The notes beneath the pieces are model-generated. The model was not told the origin of the DNA. It made no database searches and saw only the letters and a program-made list of their open reading frames with translations. 5,149 nt of DNA from CAIVND01 sp035532075 (GTDB taxonomy: Bacteria > Actinomycetota > Acidimicrobiia > Acidimicrobiales > Bog-793), in NCBI GenBank assembly GCA_035532075.1, contig DATKRV010000087.1:1-5149 (forward strand), given 5' to 3'. The translations under genes were made by a program, and so were the position numbers. This document shows, piece after piece, positions 1-5,149 of the stretch (within the stretch, counting starts at the first letter, position 1; each line of letters begins with the position of its first letter).

Positions 1-20
1 CCGAGGGAGGCGGGCTATGA
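1..20 (+). CDS. Possible 3' end of an upstream gene (partial)
   Basis: A reading frame from base 3 reads E-G-G-G-L and stops at TGA 18-20, which would overlap the permease start as ATGA. Such overlaps are common in transporter operons, where an ATPase gene often precedes the permease gene. Only five codons are visible, so this is a possibility and not an identification. Confidence 0.2.
5..10 (+). promoter_or_regulatory. Ribosome binding site of the permease gene
   Basis: GGGAGG ends six bases before the ATG at 17, a near-ideal Shine-Dalgarno spacing. It supports this start codon. Confidence 0.7.
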
Positions 21-832
21 GTGTTGACATTGCGACAGTAGGGCCAAGGAGTCGTGCTCATCGAATCAAACGGGCGCGAAACGGGGCGTCGTTTATCGTC
101 CTGCCCCTCGTCGCGGTGGTGGTCCTCGTTGCGATCTGGACTCTGATCTCGCACTTTACGAATCCACTGCTCCTCGCCACGCCGCTCGCGGTGGCAAAGG
201 CGATGGCAAACATCTTGACGCACGGCAATACGATCAGTGCACTTCTTCTCTCCATTCGGGAGATGTATATAGGACTTGCAATCGGGGTGACGGCGGGGTT
301 CTTGTTGGGAGTGTTTATCGGAAGGTTTCAGGCGGTTAATAATGTTCTGGGACCTTTTGTCAACGTCATCAACGCGACGCCACTGATCGTTGCCATTCCG
401 CTGATCGTCATCTGGACGGGTGTCGGTGTGGAGGCACGCATCGTCTTCACGCTGGTGGTCACAACATTCCCTATGTTGCTCAACACCGCAGCTGGTGTGC
501 GCAACACACACAAGGGCTACATCGAGGTCGCCTCGACTCTCGGTCTGAGCGAGCGGGCAACGATGTGGAAGGTCGCAATTCCGGCGGCCACGCCGTACAT
601 ATTGGCGGGTATGCGAAGCAGCCTCAGCCTCGCAATTATTGGCATGGTAGTCGGCGAGATGGAGGTCAGCAATGTCGGAGTTGGCTGGTTGCTATTGCAG
701 TACGGCGCTGGCCTCCAGACGGCTTTTCTCCTGGGTCTAATTGCGATTACCTCACTGTTTGGTGTTGTCAATGTTACGATCTTGAAAATTGTCGAGCGGA
801 CTGTCTTTAAGTGGACGGTATCAACTCGCTAA
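17..832 (+). CDS. ABC transporter permease, NitT/TauT/SsuC type
   Basis: Integral membrane subunit of a binding-protein-dependent importer. This family takes up nitrate, taurine, alkanesulfonates, thiamine precursors and similar small solutes; the substrate here cannot be read from the sequence. The 271-residue length fits the family. A basic N-terminus (about residues 11-22) precedes a first membrane segment near 25-46; further hydrophobic segments lie near 84-103, 115-133, 140-160, 193-213 and 235-257. The cytoplasmic EAA loop that docks the ATPase is clear at about 170-190 (EVASTLGLSERATMWKVAIP), followed by the typical PYILAGMR and a VVGEM segment. The ATG is supported by GGGAGG at 5-10, six bases upstream. 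No ATPase gene is visible; it may lie to the left. The only binding protein gene nearby is convergent (1469-2548), so their pairing is inference. The family call is firm. Confidence 0.93.
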   Translation: MSVDIATVGPRSRAHRIKRARNGASFIVLPLVAVVVLVAIWTLISHFTNPLLLATPLAVAKAMANILTHGNTISALLLSIREMYIGLAIGVTAGFLLGVFIGRFQAVNNVLGPFVNVINATPLIVAIPLIVIWTGVGVEARIVFTLVVTTFPMLLNTAAGVRNTHKGYIEVASTLGLSERATMWKVAIPAATPYILAGMRSSLSLAIIGMVVGEMEVSNVGVGWLLLQYGAGLQTAFLLGLIAITSLFGVVNVTILKIVERTVFKWTVSTR

Positions 833-848
833 GTGGTCTGTAGCGTTA

Positions 849-1107
849 TTGAATAGTGATGAGTTATCTCGCGACCTTGCCCACGGGGATGTCCAAATAA
901 CGACGCGTATCGATGCACAATCAAAGGCCAGTGGCGAGGCGCGTTACGTCGCAGATGTCTATGACGGGCGAATTGACGTCTACCATGCGGCTTTCGTGCG
1001 CAGCACCTCTGTGCACGCGAGTCCTCGCGATCGATACACAGGCGGTCGGCGCGAGAGACGCTCCTGTCGCCTACCCGGCGCCAAGCACAACTAGAATCGC
1101 AACGTGA
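849..1107 (+). pseudogene. Decayed N-terminal fragment of a xanthine dehydrogenase/aldehyde oxidase molybdopterin-binding subunit
   Basis: In the frame whose codons begin at 897, 900 and so on, the translation reads TRIDAQSKASGEARYVADV (903-959), then HAAFVRSTSVHA (984-1019). This matches the conserved start of the molybdopterin (large) subunit of the xanthine dehydrogenase family, where R-x-D-A-x-x-K-x-x-G-x-A-R-Y-x-x-D-V is followed by HAAFVRSP-x-x-HA. Similarity then continues in the frame beginning at 1018 as RVLAIDTQAVGARDAP, matching the family's A-R-[IV]-L-x-I-D. The jump fits loss of one CG from a CGCG at about 1017-1020. The next expected residues (PGV-V-A-Y, then a G-A-D-like segment) are only partly present, so a second indel near 1063-1075 is possible. 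Both frames stop by 1094-1107. An intact subunit is about 700-800 residues; only about 70 codons remain. The left limit is uncertain: a TTG at 849 is an in-frame start candidate. The gene begins within 20 bases of the permease stop, suggesting it was once co-transcribed. Confidence 0.7.
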
Positions 1108-1468
1108 CGCGCAGCGCGGGCCACCAACTTTTTATCTTCCCGCCCGGCTTCATTTTGATGCGCCTCGAAGCCTCCCGCTTTTCAGATCCTGTCGTTCGCT
1201 ACCGGACGACGAACCGAGAGATCTAATGGCGGGTGTCTGAGGTGCACCGGAGAACGGAGTCACGCACAACCTTGTTTCACTTGTGTCACTGACGCGCAAC
1301 GAGTCGCCCCATGCAAAGAATCCACAGTTGGAATCAATCTTTTCAATCTGGTACTCGGGAGCTGAATTCCCGTATCACGACGGGCAGCCGTGCACCTCTG
1401 CCTAAACCATATATCTGGGAGAGACAGCGGTGCATCGGACTTACCTCGCTTGAGTTACTTCAGGGACC
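1108..1468. other. Intergenic stretch without recognisable gene
   Basis: About 360 bases between the pseudogene and the convergent binding protein gene. A GTG-initiated 40-codon frame (1104-1226, plus) has no ribosome binding site and no recognised similarity. I looked for a continuation of the xanthine dehydrogenase remnant and saw none I could defend. The stretch holds one small inverted repeat (1356-1372) and a perfect 8-base palindrome, GGTGCACC (1241-1248). No strong terminator is evident for either convergent gene. Confidence 0.5.
1356..1372. repeat. Small inverted repeat between convergent genes
   Basis: CGGGA (1356-1360) and TCCCG (1368-1372) flank a 7-base loop. It lies downstream of the minus-strand binding protein gene and downstream of the plus-strand permease/pseudogene. 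A terminator role would suit the position, but no T-run follows on either strand and the stem is only five base pairs. Confidence 0.25.
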
Positions 1469-2548
1469 CTAGTAGGCCTTCATGTGGACGTTGAACTGCG
1501 CCCACGCGGCGTCCCAGGGCGCAGTCTTGACGAGCTGGGCAAGTGGCCGGTTTCCAAGGGTCGAGACAAATCCAAGGCCCTTCGAGATTGTCACGTTCTC
1601 CGCAACAGCCTGACGGCTGAAGGAGTTGTGCGACACTGCAAAACCGCCGATGGACTTCAACAGCTTGTAGGCGGTGCGAAGCGTTGCGATGGTGTTCGTA
1701 CCAGCGGTGTATGAGTACGCGGCAGCTGCCCATGCGCCTTCGTCGGTGTTGAACGTCTCCGCCGAAGCAAGCCATGCAAGGTCAATTGCCTCTGCAGTTG
1801 CAGGGTGCACAGCAAGCCATGAGGGCGTTGCGAACATCATACTTTCTGCGTACTTCGGAGCAACCTTTTCACCGGTAGCCAAGGTGTGGAAGCCAGGGCC
1901 GGCCCGTGCAACCATGCTCGGGTCAACCCAAGCGGCAGAGACCTTGCCATCTATGACCTGGATGTAAGAGTTGGCCTCGGCACCAGTGGTGACAAGGTTC
2001 ATGTCAGACATCTTGAATCCACCGAGCTTGGCCGCGGCTGCCCACAGTGGGAAGTCAACATTTCCGGCCGAGTAGTCGTCCGCGTAGCTAAGACCTTTGA
2101 GCTGGCTGAGCTTCCTGATGCTCGTTGGCACCATGAGGAAGTAGGCAATGCTGGTCTGGTTTGGACCGAATGCGGTAAGACCAAGGCTGATCGCGGTCGC
2201 GACAGGTGAGGTGCAGATATCCTCATTGCCACTCGCAACTCCGAGCTCAGCGATGTTCGCGGAGTCGTTGACCATCGAGGTTGTTGCGCCCCACTGCTTC
2301 AGCGCCTGCTCCATAACATAAATGTGCGCGTCACCGATGTACGCTGATCCTGCCGAGTTGGCAATGTGAATCGTCATTCCCGTCAGAATCGGCGTGCCAT
2401 TCTTACGGAATACGAGCTTCGTTGCCGTCGACACCCTCGCGTGTGACGGGTTGTAAACGGCCGCGCCAGCTGTACCAGCTGCGGCGACAGTTGCCGTCGA
2501 TGCAATAGCCAGAGCGGCCAAAGCATTGCGGTAACGATGTAATGCCAT
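1469..2548 (-). CDS. ABC transporter substrate-binding protein, NMT1/SsuA-like
   Basis: Exported solute-binding protein expected to deliver a small ligand to an importer of the NitT/TauT/SsuA class; the ligand is unknown. The protein is 359 residues from the chosen start. A Sec-type signal peptide covers residues 1-29/30: basic ALHRYR, an alanine-rich hydrophobic core, and an A-G-A motif before AVYNP. There is no lipobox cysteine, so it is probably released, not lipid-anchored. The mature part shows the two-lobe binding protein pattern: a TIHIANSAGSAY strand-loop near 59-70, INxAELG-like ligand-loop region near 99-103, a D-I-C-T-S-P segment near 110-115, L-K-G-L-x-x-A near 150-156, V-S-A-A-W-V-D-P at 203-210, and an SWLAVHPATAEAI helix entry near 243-255. 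The start at 2548 is preferred over an in-frame ATG at 2614, because GGGGGA stands upstream of 2548 and the longer version would bury the signal peptide. It has its own promoter region and converges with the permease gene. Confidence 0.85.
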   Translation of the reverse strand: MALHRYRNALAALAIASTATVAAAGTAGAAVYNPSHARVSTATKLVFRKNGTPILTGMTIHIANSAGSAYIGDAHIYVMEQALKQWGATTSMVNDSANIAELGVASGNEDICTSPVATAISLGLTAFGPNQTSIAYFLMVPTSIRKLSQLKGLSYADDYSAGNVDFPLWAAAAKLGGFKMSDMNLVTTGAEANSYIQVIDGKVSAAWVDPSMVARAGPGFHTLATGEKVAPKYAESMMFATPSWLAVHPATAEAIDLAWLASAETFNTDEGAWAAAAYSYTAGTNTIATLRTAYKLLKSIGGFAVSHNSFSRQAVAENVTISKGLGFVSTLGNRPLAQLVKTAPWDAAWAQFNVHMKAY

Positions 2549-2554
2549 CAATGA

Positions 2555-2560
2555 TCCCCC
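2555..2560 (-). promoter_or_regulatory. Ribosome binding site deciding the binding protein start
   Basis: Read on the minus strand, GGGGGA ends six bases before the ATG at 2548-2546. The in-frame ATG at 2614 has no comparable site, so this element fixes the start and puts the signal peptide at the N-terminus. Confidence 0.6.
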
Positions 2561-2621
2561 GCGAAGTAAATTTCTTGCACGCCAGTCAAATAACCGGCGC
2601 CCCCCTACAGTCATACAGAGT

Positions 2622-2635
2622 GGTGCAACTGCACC
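2622..2635. promoter_or_regulatory. Inverted repeat, possible operator
   Basis: GGTGCA and TGCACC flank a 2-base centre (GGTGCAACTGCACC). The element lies just downstream of the predicted transcription start of the binding protein gene, where a dimeric repressor could bind. The loop is too short for a good RNA hairpin, so a protein-binding site is the more likely reading. A related GGTGCACC palindrome sits at 1241-1248. Confidence 0.35.
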
Positions 2636-2645
2636 GTATTACGAA

Positions 2646-2674
2646 TGAGTAACAGAATGCAACGATTTTGTCAA
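2646..2674 (-). promoter_or_regulatory. Candidate promoter of the binding protein gene
   Basis: On the minus strand a perfect TTGACA (2674-2669) is followed after 17 bases by TACTCA (2651-2646), a weak -10, preceded by TG at 2654-2653 as in extended -10 promoters. Transcription would begin near 2638-2640, giving a leader of about 90 bases. The -35 match and spacing are seen; promoter activity is inference. Confidence 0.4.
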
Positions 2675-2772
2675 GATATCGTCATAACCGCAGCGCATAC
2701 GTGACCGCAATCAGAGCTCTTTGGGAGTCCCGATCCAGAGGATCACGCGTGCACGGCCAAACATGCTGTACT

Positions 2773-2802
2773 GCGATTGCAACATCTGCAAGTTGAGATC
2801 GC
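2773..2802 (-). repeat. Weak stem-loop downstream of the transglutaminase gene
   Basis: TTGCA (2777-2781) and TGCAA (2787-2791) enclose ACATC, and GCGA (2773-2776) can pair with TCGC (2799-2802) around a bulge. It begins about 17 bases beyond the transglutaminase stop, where a terminator is expected. No T-run follows on the minus strand, so intrinsic termination is doubtful. The rest of 2675-2772 holds only a small GATCC-AGA-GGATC repeat (2732-2744). Confidence 0.2.
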
Positions 2803-2818
2803 GACAGACAATAACCGC

Positions 2819-3661
2819 CTAGGCGAGTCTTGTCAGCTCCACCGAAACGTCAAGCCCAGCAAGGGCGCCACCTTGATAGACGCCTCGGAACGGCGCCGCG
2901 TCGGCATAATCTCGACCGCGAGCGACCGTCACATAACGGTCACCGACTCGTTCACCGTGTGTTGGATCGATCGGATACCAAGCCCCCACCCAGCACTCCA
3001 TCCAGGCGTGCCCGGCGCCCGCGATCGAAACGCTCAATTCACCCTCCGCACTCGGGTGCAGATATCCCGATACATAGCGGGTCGGAATGCCGATCTCACG
3101 CAACATCACGATCCCAAGATGAGCAAAGTCCTGGCAGACGCCGCGGCGTGAATGCCACGCCTCAAGCGCCGAGGTCGTTACCCCGGTCGCACCAATCTCG
3201 TAGATCATTGACGATTGAATCCAGTCACTGACCGCCTCGACGGCGCGAAACGGCGAGGACTCCCTGCGGAACTTTCTCCCAATTTCGGAGAGCTCCTCGT
3301 CGCCTGAGGCATAGCGTGTTGGCTCGAGATATTCGTCAAAGCGCTCCTTGATCGCATCGCTTTCGATCTCGGACCATGTCAACCCCGTTGGCTGGGGACG
3401 AGCTGTTGCGGTTTCAACTATCGAACTCGCAATCACCACAAGTTCGCGGTGCGGCTCAGGAATGTCAAAGGAGATGACCGATGTCGAGAAGTAATCGACG
3501 TAGCGATAGAATGAGGTCGCGGGCATGACCGAGACGTTCGCGCTCAACACCGACTGGCCAGAAGATGACTGAGGAAGCAGGCGCACCTCGTTATAAGAGG
3601 CGATGACAGGCTCTTCATAACGATAGATCGAGCTATGAATCGTCGAAATGCGCCAACTCAT
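2819..3661 (-). CDS. Bacterial transglutaminase-like family protein
   Basis: Papain-fold thiol enzyme of the bacterial transglutaminase-like family, expected to cleave or exchange amide/isopeptide bonds; bacterial members of this group are usually thought to act as peptidases. The protein has 280 residues, normal for the family. Residues 1-85 form the N-terminal beta-rich region (YRYEEPVIASYNEVRLLPQ), typical of these proteins. The catalytic domain has all three expected residues: Cys176 in RRGVCQDFAH, His218 in AGHAWMECW and Asp232 in YPIDPTHG. LGIVMLREIGIPTRYVSGYL follows the cysteine, as is usual. There is no signal peptide, so it should be cytoplasmic. The start is an ATG; GGGGGG (3674-3669) lies seven bases upstream. 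It is the third visible gene of the operon, 30 bases after the alpha-E gene. The product probably acts on whatever the ATP-grasp and alpha-E proteins make or modify; this is inferred from context. The natural substrate is unknown. Confidence 0.92.
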   Translation of the reverse strand: MSWRISTIHSSIYRYEEPVIASYNEVRLLPQSSSGQSVLSANVSVMPATSFYRYVDYFSTSVISFDIPEPHRELVVIASSIVETATARPQPTGLTWSEIESDAIKERFDEYLEPTRYASGDEELSEIGRKFRRESSPFRAVEAVSDWIQSSMIYEIGATGVTTSALEAWHSRRGVCQDFAHLGIVMLREIGIPTRYVSGYLHPSAEGELSVSIAGAGHAWMECWVGAWYPIDPTHGERVGDRYVTVARGRDYADAAPFRGVYQGGALAGLDVSVELTRLA

Positions 3662-3691
3662 TGGAGGGCCCCCCGTTTCGGTTGCATGGTC

Positions 3692-4672
3692 TTAACTCCC
3701 ATCGCGCCCACGCCCAAGGTGCTGCGACGCATCTTCGGCTCTCCACGCAAGCGTCGCCTCGAACTGGAAGTACGTCTTTGCGATGGCAGCGCTCGCCATT
3801 GAGCACGCCTCCTGAACGTCATGCAGATGACCAGGGAGTCGGCGGATGATCTCGTCCACGGTCTGGTATTCAAGGGTGGTGCGTGCCCGACCGATGACCC
3901 TCTTCGCCTCCTCGCCAGCTCCAGCCCGACTCTGTTGTTGCTCGAGGGCGCTCAGACATCCCTCGGCCGTGAGCAGCGAGAAATAGACGCTGCGCGGAAA
4001 ATAACGGTCAAGAACGAGGAACTCAATCGCCTTTGATGCGACAATGACACCCCGATAGGTCCGCAGATAGGCCTCATAGGCAGAACATGCACGCAGCGTG
4101 GTCGCCCAGTCTGGCTCTCCCCTCGGATCATTCAACTGAGCAGCGAGGAGACGCGCCGTCATATCGGCTCGCTCGATATTGCGCCCGAGCAACATAAACT
4201 GCCAACCATCGTCCCGACTCATCGTCGCATCGGCGATTCCGACGGCAATTGCCACGCGCTCTCTGACAAAACGCGCGAACCGAAAGAACTCGTGTGGGCC
4301 CATCTTTTCAGTCGCAGGTCCTCGAGCATCAAGTTCAACAAGTGTCGCGTTGAGACACTCCCAGAGTTCGGAAGATATCGATTCGCGGATCCCCCGCGCG
4401 TTCTCTCGCGCTCCGCTGAGTGAAGAGGAGATTGAACTGGGCTCATCGCGCGCAACTGACAGAGCAGCGGTGACTGCTTCGAGATCGGACTTTTGATTGA
4501 GCGCCACTGGCACCCCCATCACCGAGAGCAGCGTCTTTGCAACCGTCGATTCAGCGATATTTGCGCCTTCGAGAAGCTGGTTGATCTGTACATCCAGAAG
4601 TCGCGCCGTATCTTCGGCGCGCTCAAGATAGCGACCGGTCCAAAACAGGGACTCCGCGATTCGGCTTAACAC
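3692..4672 (-). CDS. Alpha-E domain protein (DUF403)
   Basis: A 326-residue, mostly helical protein of the alpha-E family, named for conserved acidic residues in a helical fold. Members almost always sit beside a circularly permuted ATP-grasp gene and a transglutaminase gene; the biochemical role is not established. Diagnostic features are MLSRIAESLFWTGRYLERAE at the N-terminus, SGARENARGIRESIS near 86-100, GRNIERADMTARLL at 163-176, and LDRYFPRSVYFSL at 221-233. The N-terminal and central motifs are similar to each other (GRYLERAEDTARLL and GRNIERADMTARLL), suggesting internal duplication. The start is a GTG that overlaps the ATP-grasp stop by 7 bases (GTGTTAA). No strong ribosome binding site precedes it, so translation is probably coupled to the upstream gene. 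The usual start of the family, M-L-S-R-x-A-x-x-L-x-W-x-G-R-Y, confirms this codon. The extreme C-terminus (about 312-326) is polar and basic. Confidence 0.93.
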   Translation of the reverse strand: MLSRIAESLFWTGRYLERAEDTARLLDVQINQLLEGANIAESTVAKTLLSVMGVPVALNQKSDLEAVTAALSVARDEPSSISSSLSGARENARGIRESISSELWECLNATLVELDARGPATEKMGPHEFFRFARFVRERVAIAVGIADATMSRDDGWQFMLLGRNIERADMTARLLAAQLNDPRGEPDWATTLRACSAYEAYLRTYRGVIVASKAIEFLVLDRYFPRSVYFSLLTAEGCLSALEQQQSRAGAGEEAKRVIGRARTTLEYQTVDEIIRRLPGHLHDVQEACSMASAAIAKTYFQFEATLAWRAEDASQHLGRGRDGS

Positions 4673-4683
4673 GGGAGTTCCCG
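4666..4683 (-). promoter_or_regulatory. Coupled stop/start junction with inverted repeat
   Basis: The ATP-grasp TAA (4668-4666) lies inside the first codons of alpha-E (GTG 4672-4670, then TTA). An inverted repeat, CGGGA-GT-TCCCG on the plus strand (4672-4683), covers the place where a ribosome binding site would be and ends at the first base of the GTG. A small hairpin there would favour start-up by ribosomes finishing the upstream gene. The overlap is seen; the coupling is inference. Confidence 0.4.
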
Positions 4684-5149
4684 GACACGGAGCTGTTGTT
4701 GTTGTTGCTGCTGCTGGGCTGCGGCGAAGGTTGGGCCGCGTTCTGGATCGAGCGTCGGAAAGGGGAGCTGCTCTTCGAGCGGTTGAGAGGGCTCAGCAAC
4801 CGAGAGCCGGTGTGACTCGGCCCTCTCTGGCGCGAGAACCCAGGTGTCTTTTGAGCCGCCGCCCTGACTCGAATTCACCACGCTTGACCCCTCGCGAAGC
4901 GCGACCCGTGTCAAACCCCCCGGGGCGACCCAGATCGATGAACCGTCGTTGACCGCGAAGGGACGCAGATCGACATGGCGAGGAACGAGGCGGTCACCGA
5001 CCTTTGTCGGAACGGTCGAGAGCTCGACGAACTCCTGTGCGATATAAGAGCGCGGACTGCGTTGGATCATCTCCGCCGTCTCTGCAAGCTCTGCCTTTGT
5101 CGCCACGGGACCGACGACCAGTCCATATCCCCCCGAGCCATCAACCGGC
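4666..5149 (-). CDS. Circularly permuted type-2 ATP-grasp protein, C-terminal part (partial, runs off the right edge)
   Basis: The last 160 residues of a predicted ATP-dependent carboxylate-amine ligase; the family is predicted to form amide bonds. The frame is open to the window edge, and the GTG at 5106 is not the start: conserved sequence continues upstream as PVDGSGGYGLVVGP, containing the glycine-rich GSGGYG loop of ATP-grasp enzymes. Further family motifs are SYIAQEFVELSTVPT (34-48 of the visible part), PRHVDLRPFAVNDG (57-70), PGGLTRVALREGS (76-88) and NSSQGGGSKDTWVL (92-105). These cover the end of the catalytic domain. After TWVL comes a 55-residue extension rich in P, E and S, with an eight-glutamine run at 145-152 of the visible part (4716-4693), ending LRVRELPC. 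It overlaps the alpha-E gene by 7 bases and is the first visible gene of the operon. The N-terminal part and promoter lie outside the window. Confidence 0.92.
   Translation of the reverse strand, partial: PVDGSGGYGLVVGPVATKAELAETAEMIQRSPRSYIAQEFVELSTVPTKVGDRLVPRHVDLRPFAVNDGSSIWVAPGGLTRVALREGSSVVNSSQGGGSKDTWVLAPERAESHRLSVAEPSQPLEEQLPFPTLDPERGPTFAAAQQQQQQQQLRVRELPC
4693..4716 (-). repeat. CAG/CAA trinucleotide repeat coding for eight glutamines
   Basis: On the coding (minus) strand the run is three CAG, four CAA and one CAG. It lies in the C-terminal extension of the ATP-grasp protein, about 20 bases before the alpha-E start. The mixed codons make it less slippage-prone than a pure repeat, but length differences between strains are possible. 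Confidence 0.9.

Noticed and set aside
789..1094. A 101-codon plus-strand frame as an intact small gene
   Set aside because: Its ATG lies inside the permease gene, there is no ribosome binding site, and its conserved part switches frame at about 1018. It is better read as a dehydrogenase pseudogene.
1108..1133. Terminator after the pseudogene (CGCG-CAG-CGCG followed by TTTTT)
   Set aside because: The stem is four base pairs and the T-run is about ten bases away.
1462..1470. AGGG-A-CCCT as a terminator at the binding protein stop
   Set aside because: The loop would be one base and no T-run follows; it cannot fold as a terminator.
1674..2238. Several overlapping frames of about 80-107 codons on both strands
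   Set aside because: They lie within the binding protein gene, whose signal peptide and family motifs fix the true frame.
2549..2614. Binding protein start at the upstream ATG (2614)
   Set aside because: It would add 22 residues before a good signal peptide and has no ribosome binding site; 2548 has GGGGGA at proper spacing.
2777..3231. Plus-strand frames of 124 and 133 codons
   Set aside because: They are mirror frames of the transglutaminase gene, low in complexity and rich in R, P and S, with no family resemblance.
4666..5106. A complete 146-residue gene starting with GTG at 5106
   Set aside because: The same frame stays open to the edge and spells the conserved GSGGYGL motif upstream, so the gene is simply cut by the window.

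Overview
The window looks bacterial. Genes are compact and mostly start behind purine-rich ribosome binding sites, GTG starts occur, and base composition is moderately GC-rich by eye. The lineage is not settled. A tentative guess is an actinobacterium of the Acidimicrobiia type, because of the gene mix, moderate GC and the style of the alanine-rich signal peptide. The binding protein lacks a lipobox cysteine, which would also suit a Gram-negative periplasm.

Left part (1-1468). A complete plus-strand gene encodes a NitT/TauT/SsuC-type ABC transporter permease. A few bases before it could be the tail of an upstream gene overlapping it as ATGA. Directly after it lies a decayed 5' fragment of a xanthine dehydrogenase/aldehyde oxidase-type molybdopterin subunit, readable over about 70 codons but broken by at least one frameshift and then lost. 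The following ~370 bases hold no recognisable gene.

Middle part (1469-2818). A minus-strand gene encodes an exported, NMT1/SsuA-like substrate-binding protein. It converges on the permease across the eroded region. Its start is set at 2548 by a GGGGGA ribosome binding site. Upstream is a TTGACA box with a TG-extended -10-like site, followed by a 6-2-6 inverted repeat that could be an operator.

Right part (2819-5149). Three tightly packed minus-strand genes form an operon, in transcription order: the C-terminal part of a circularly permuted type-2 ATP-grasp protein (running off the right edge), an alpha-E domain protein (GTG start, 7-base overlap) and a bacterial transglutaminase-like protein (30-base gap). 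This trio is a widespread conserved cluster predicted to make and process a peptide or amide-linked product. Its product is not firmly established, and it is the most interesting system in the window. The ATP-grasp protein here carries a long C-terminal extension with an eight-glutamine run.

The transporter genes and the amidoligase-type operon are neighbours, but nothing in the sequence shows that they work together.
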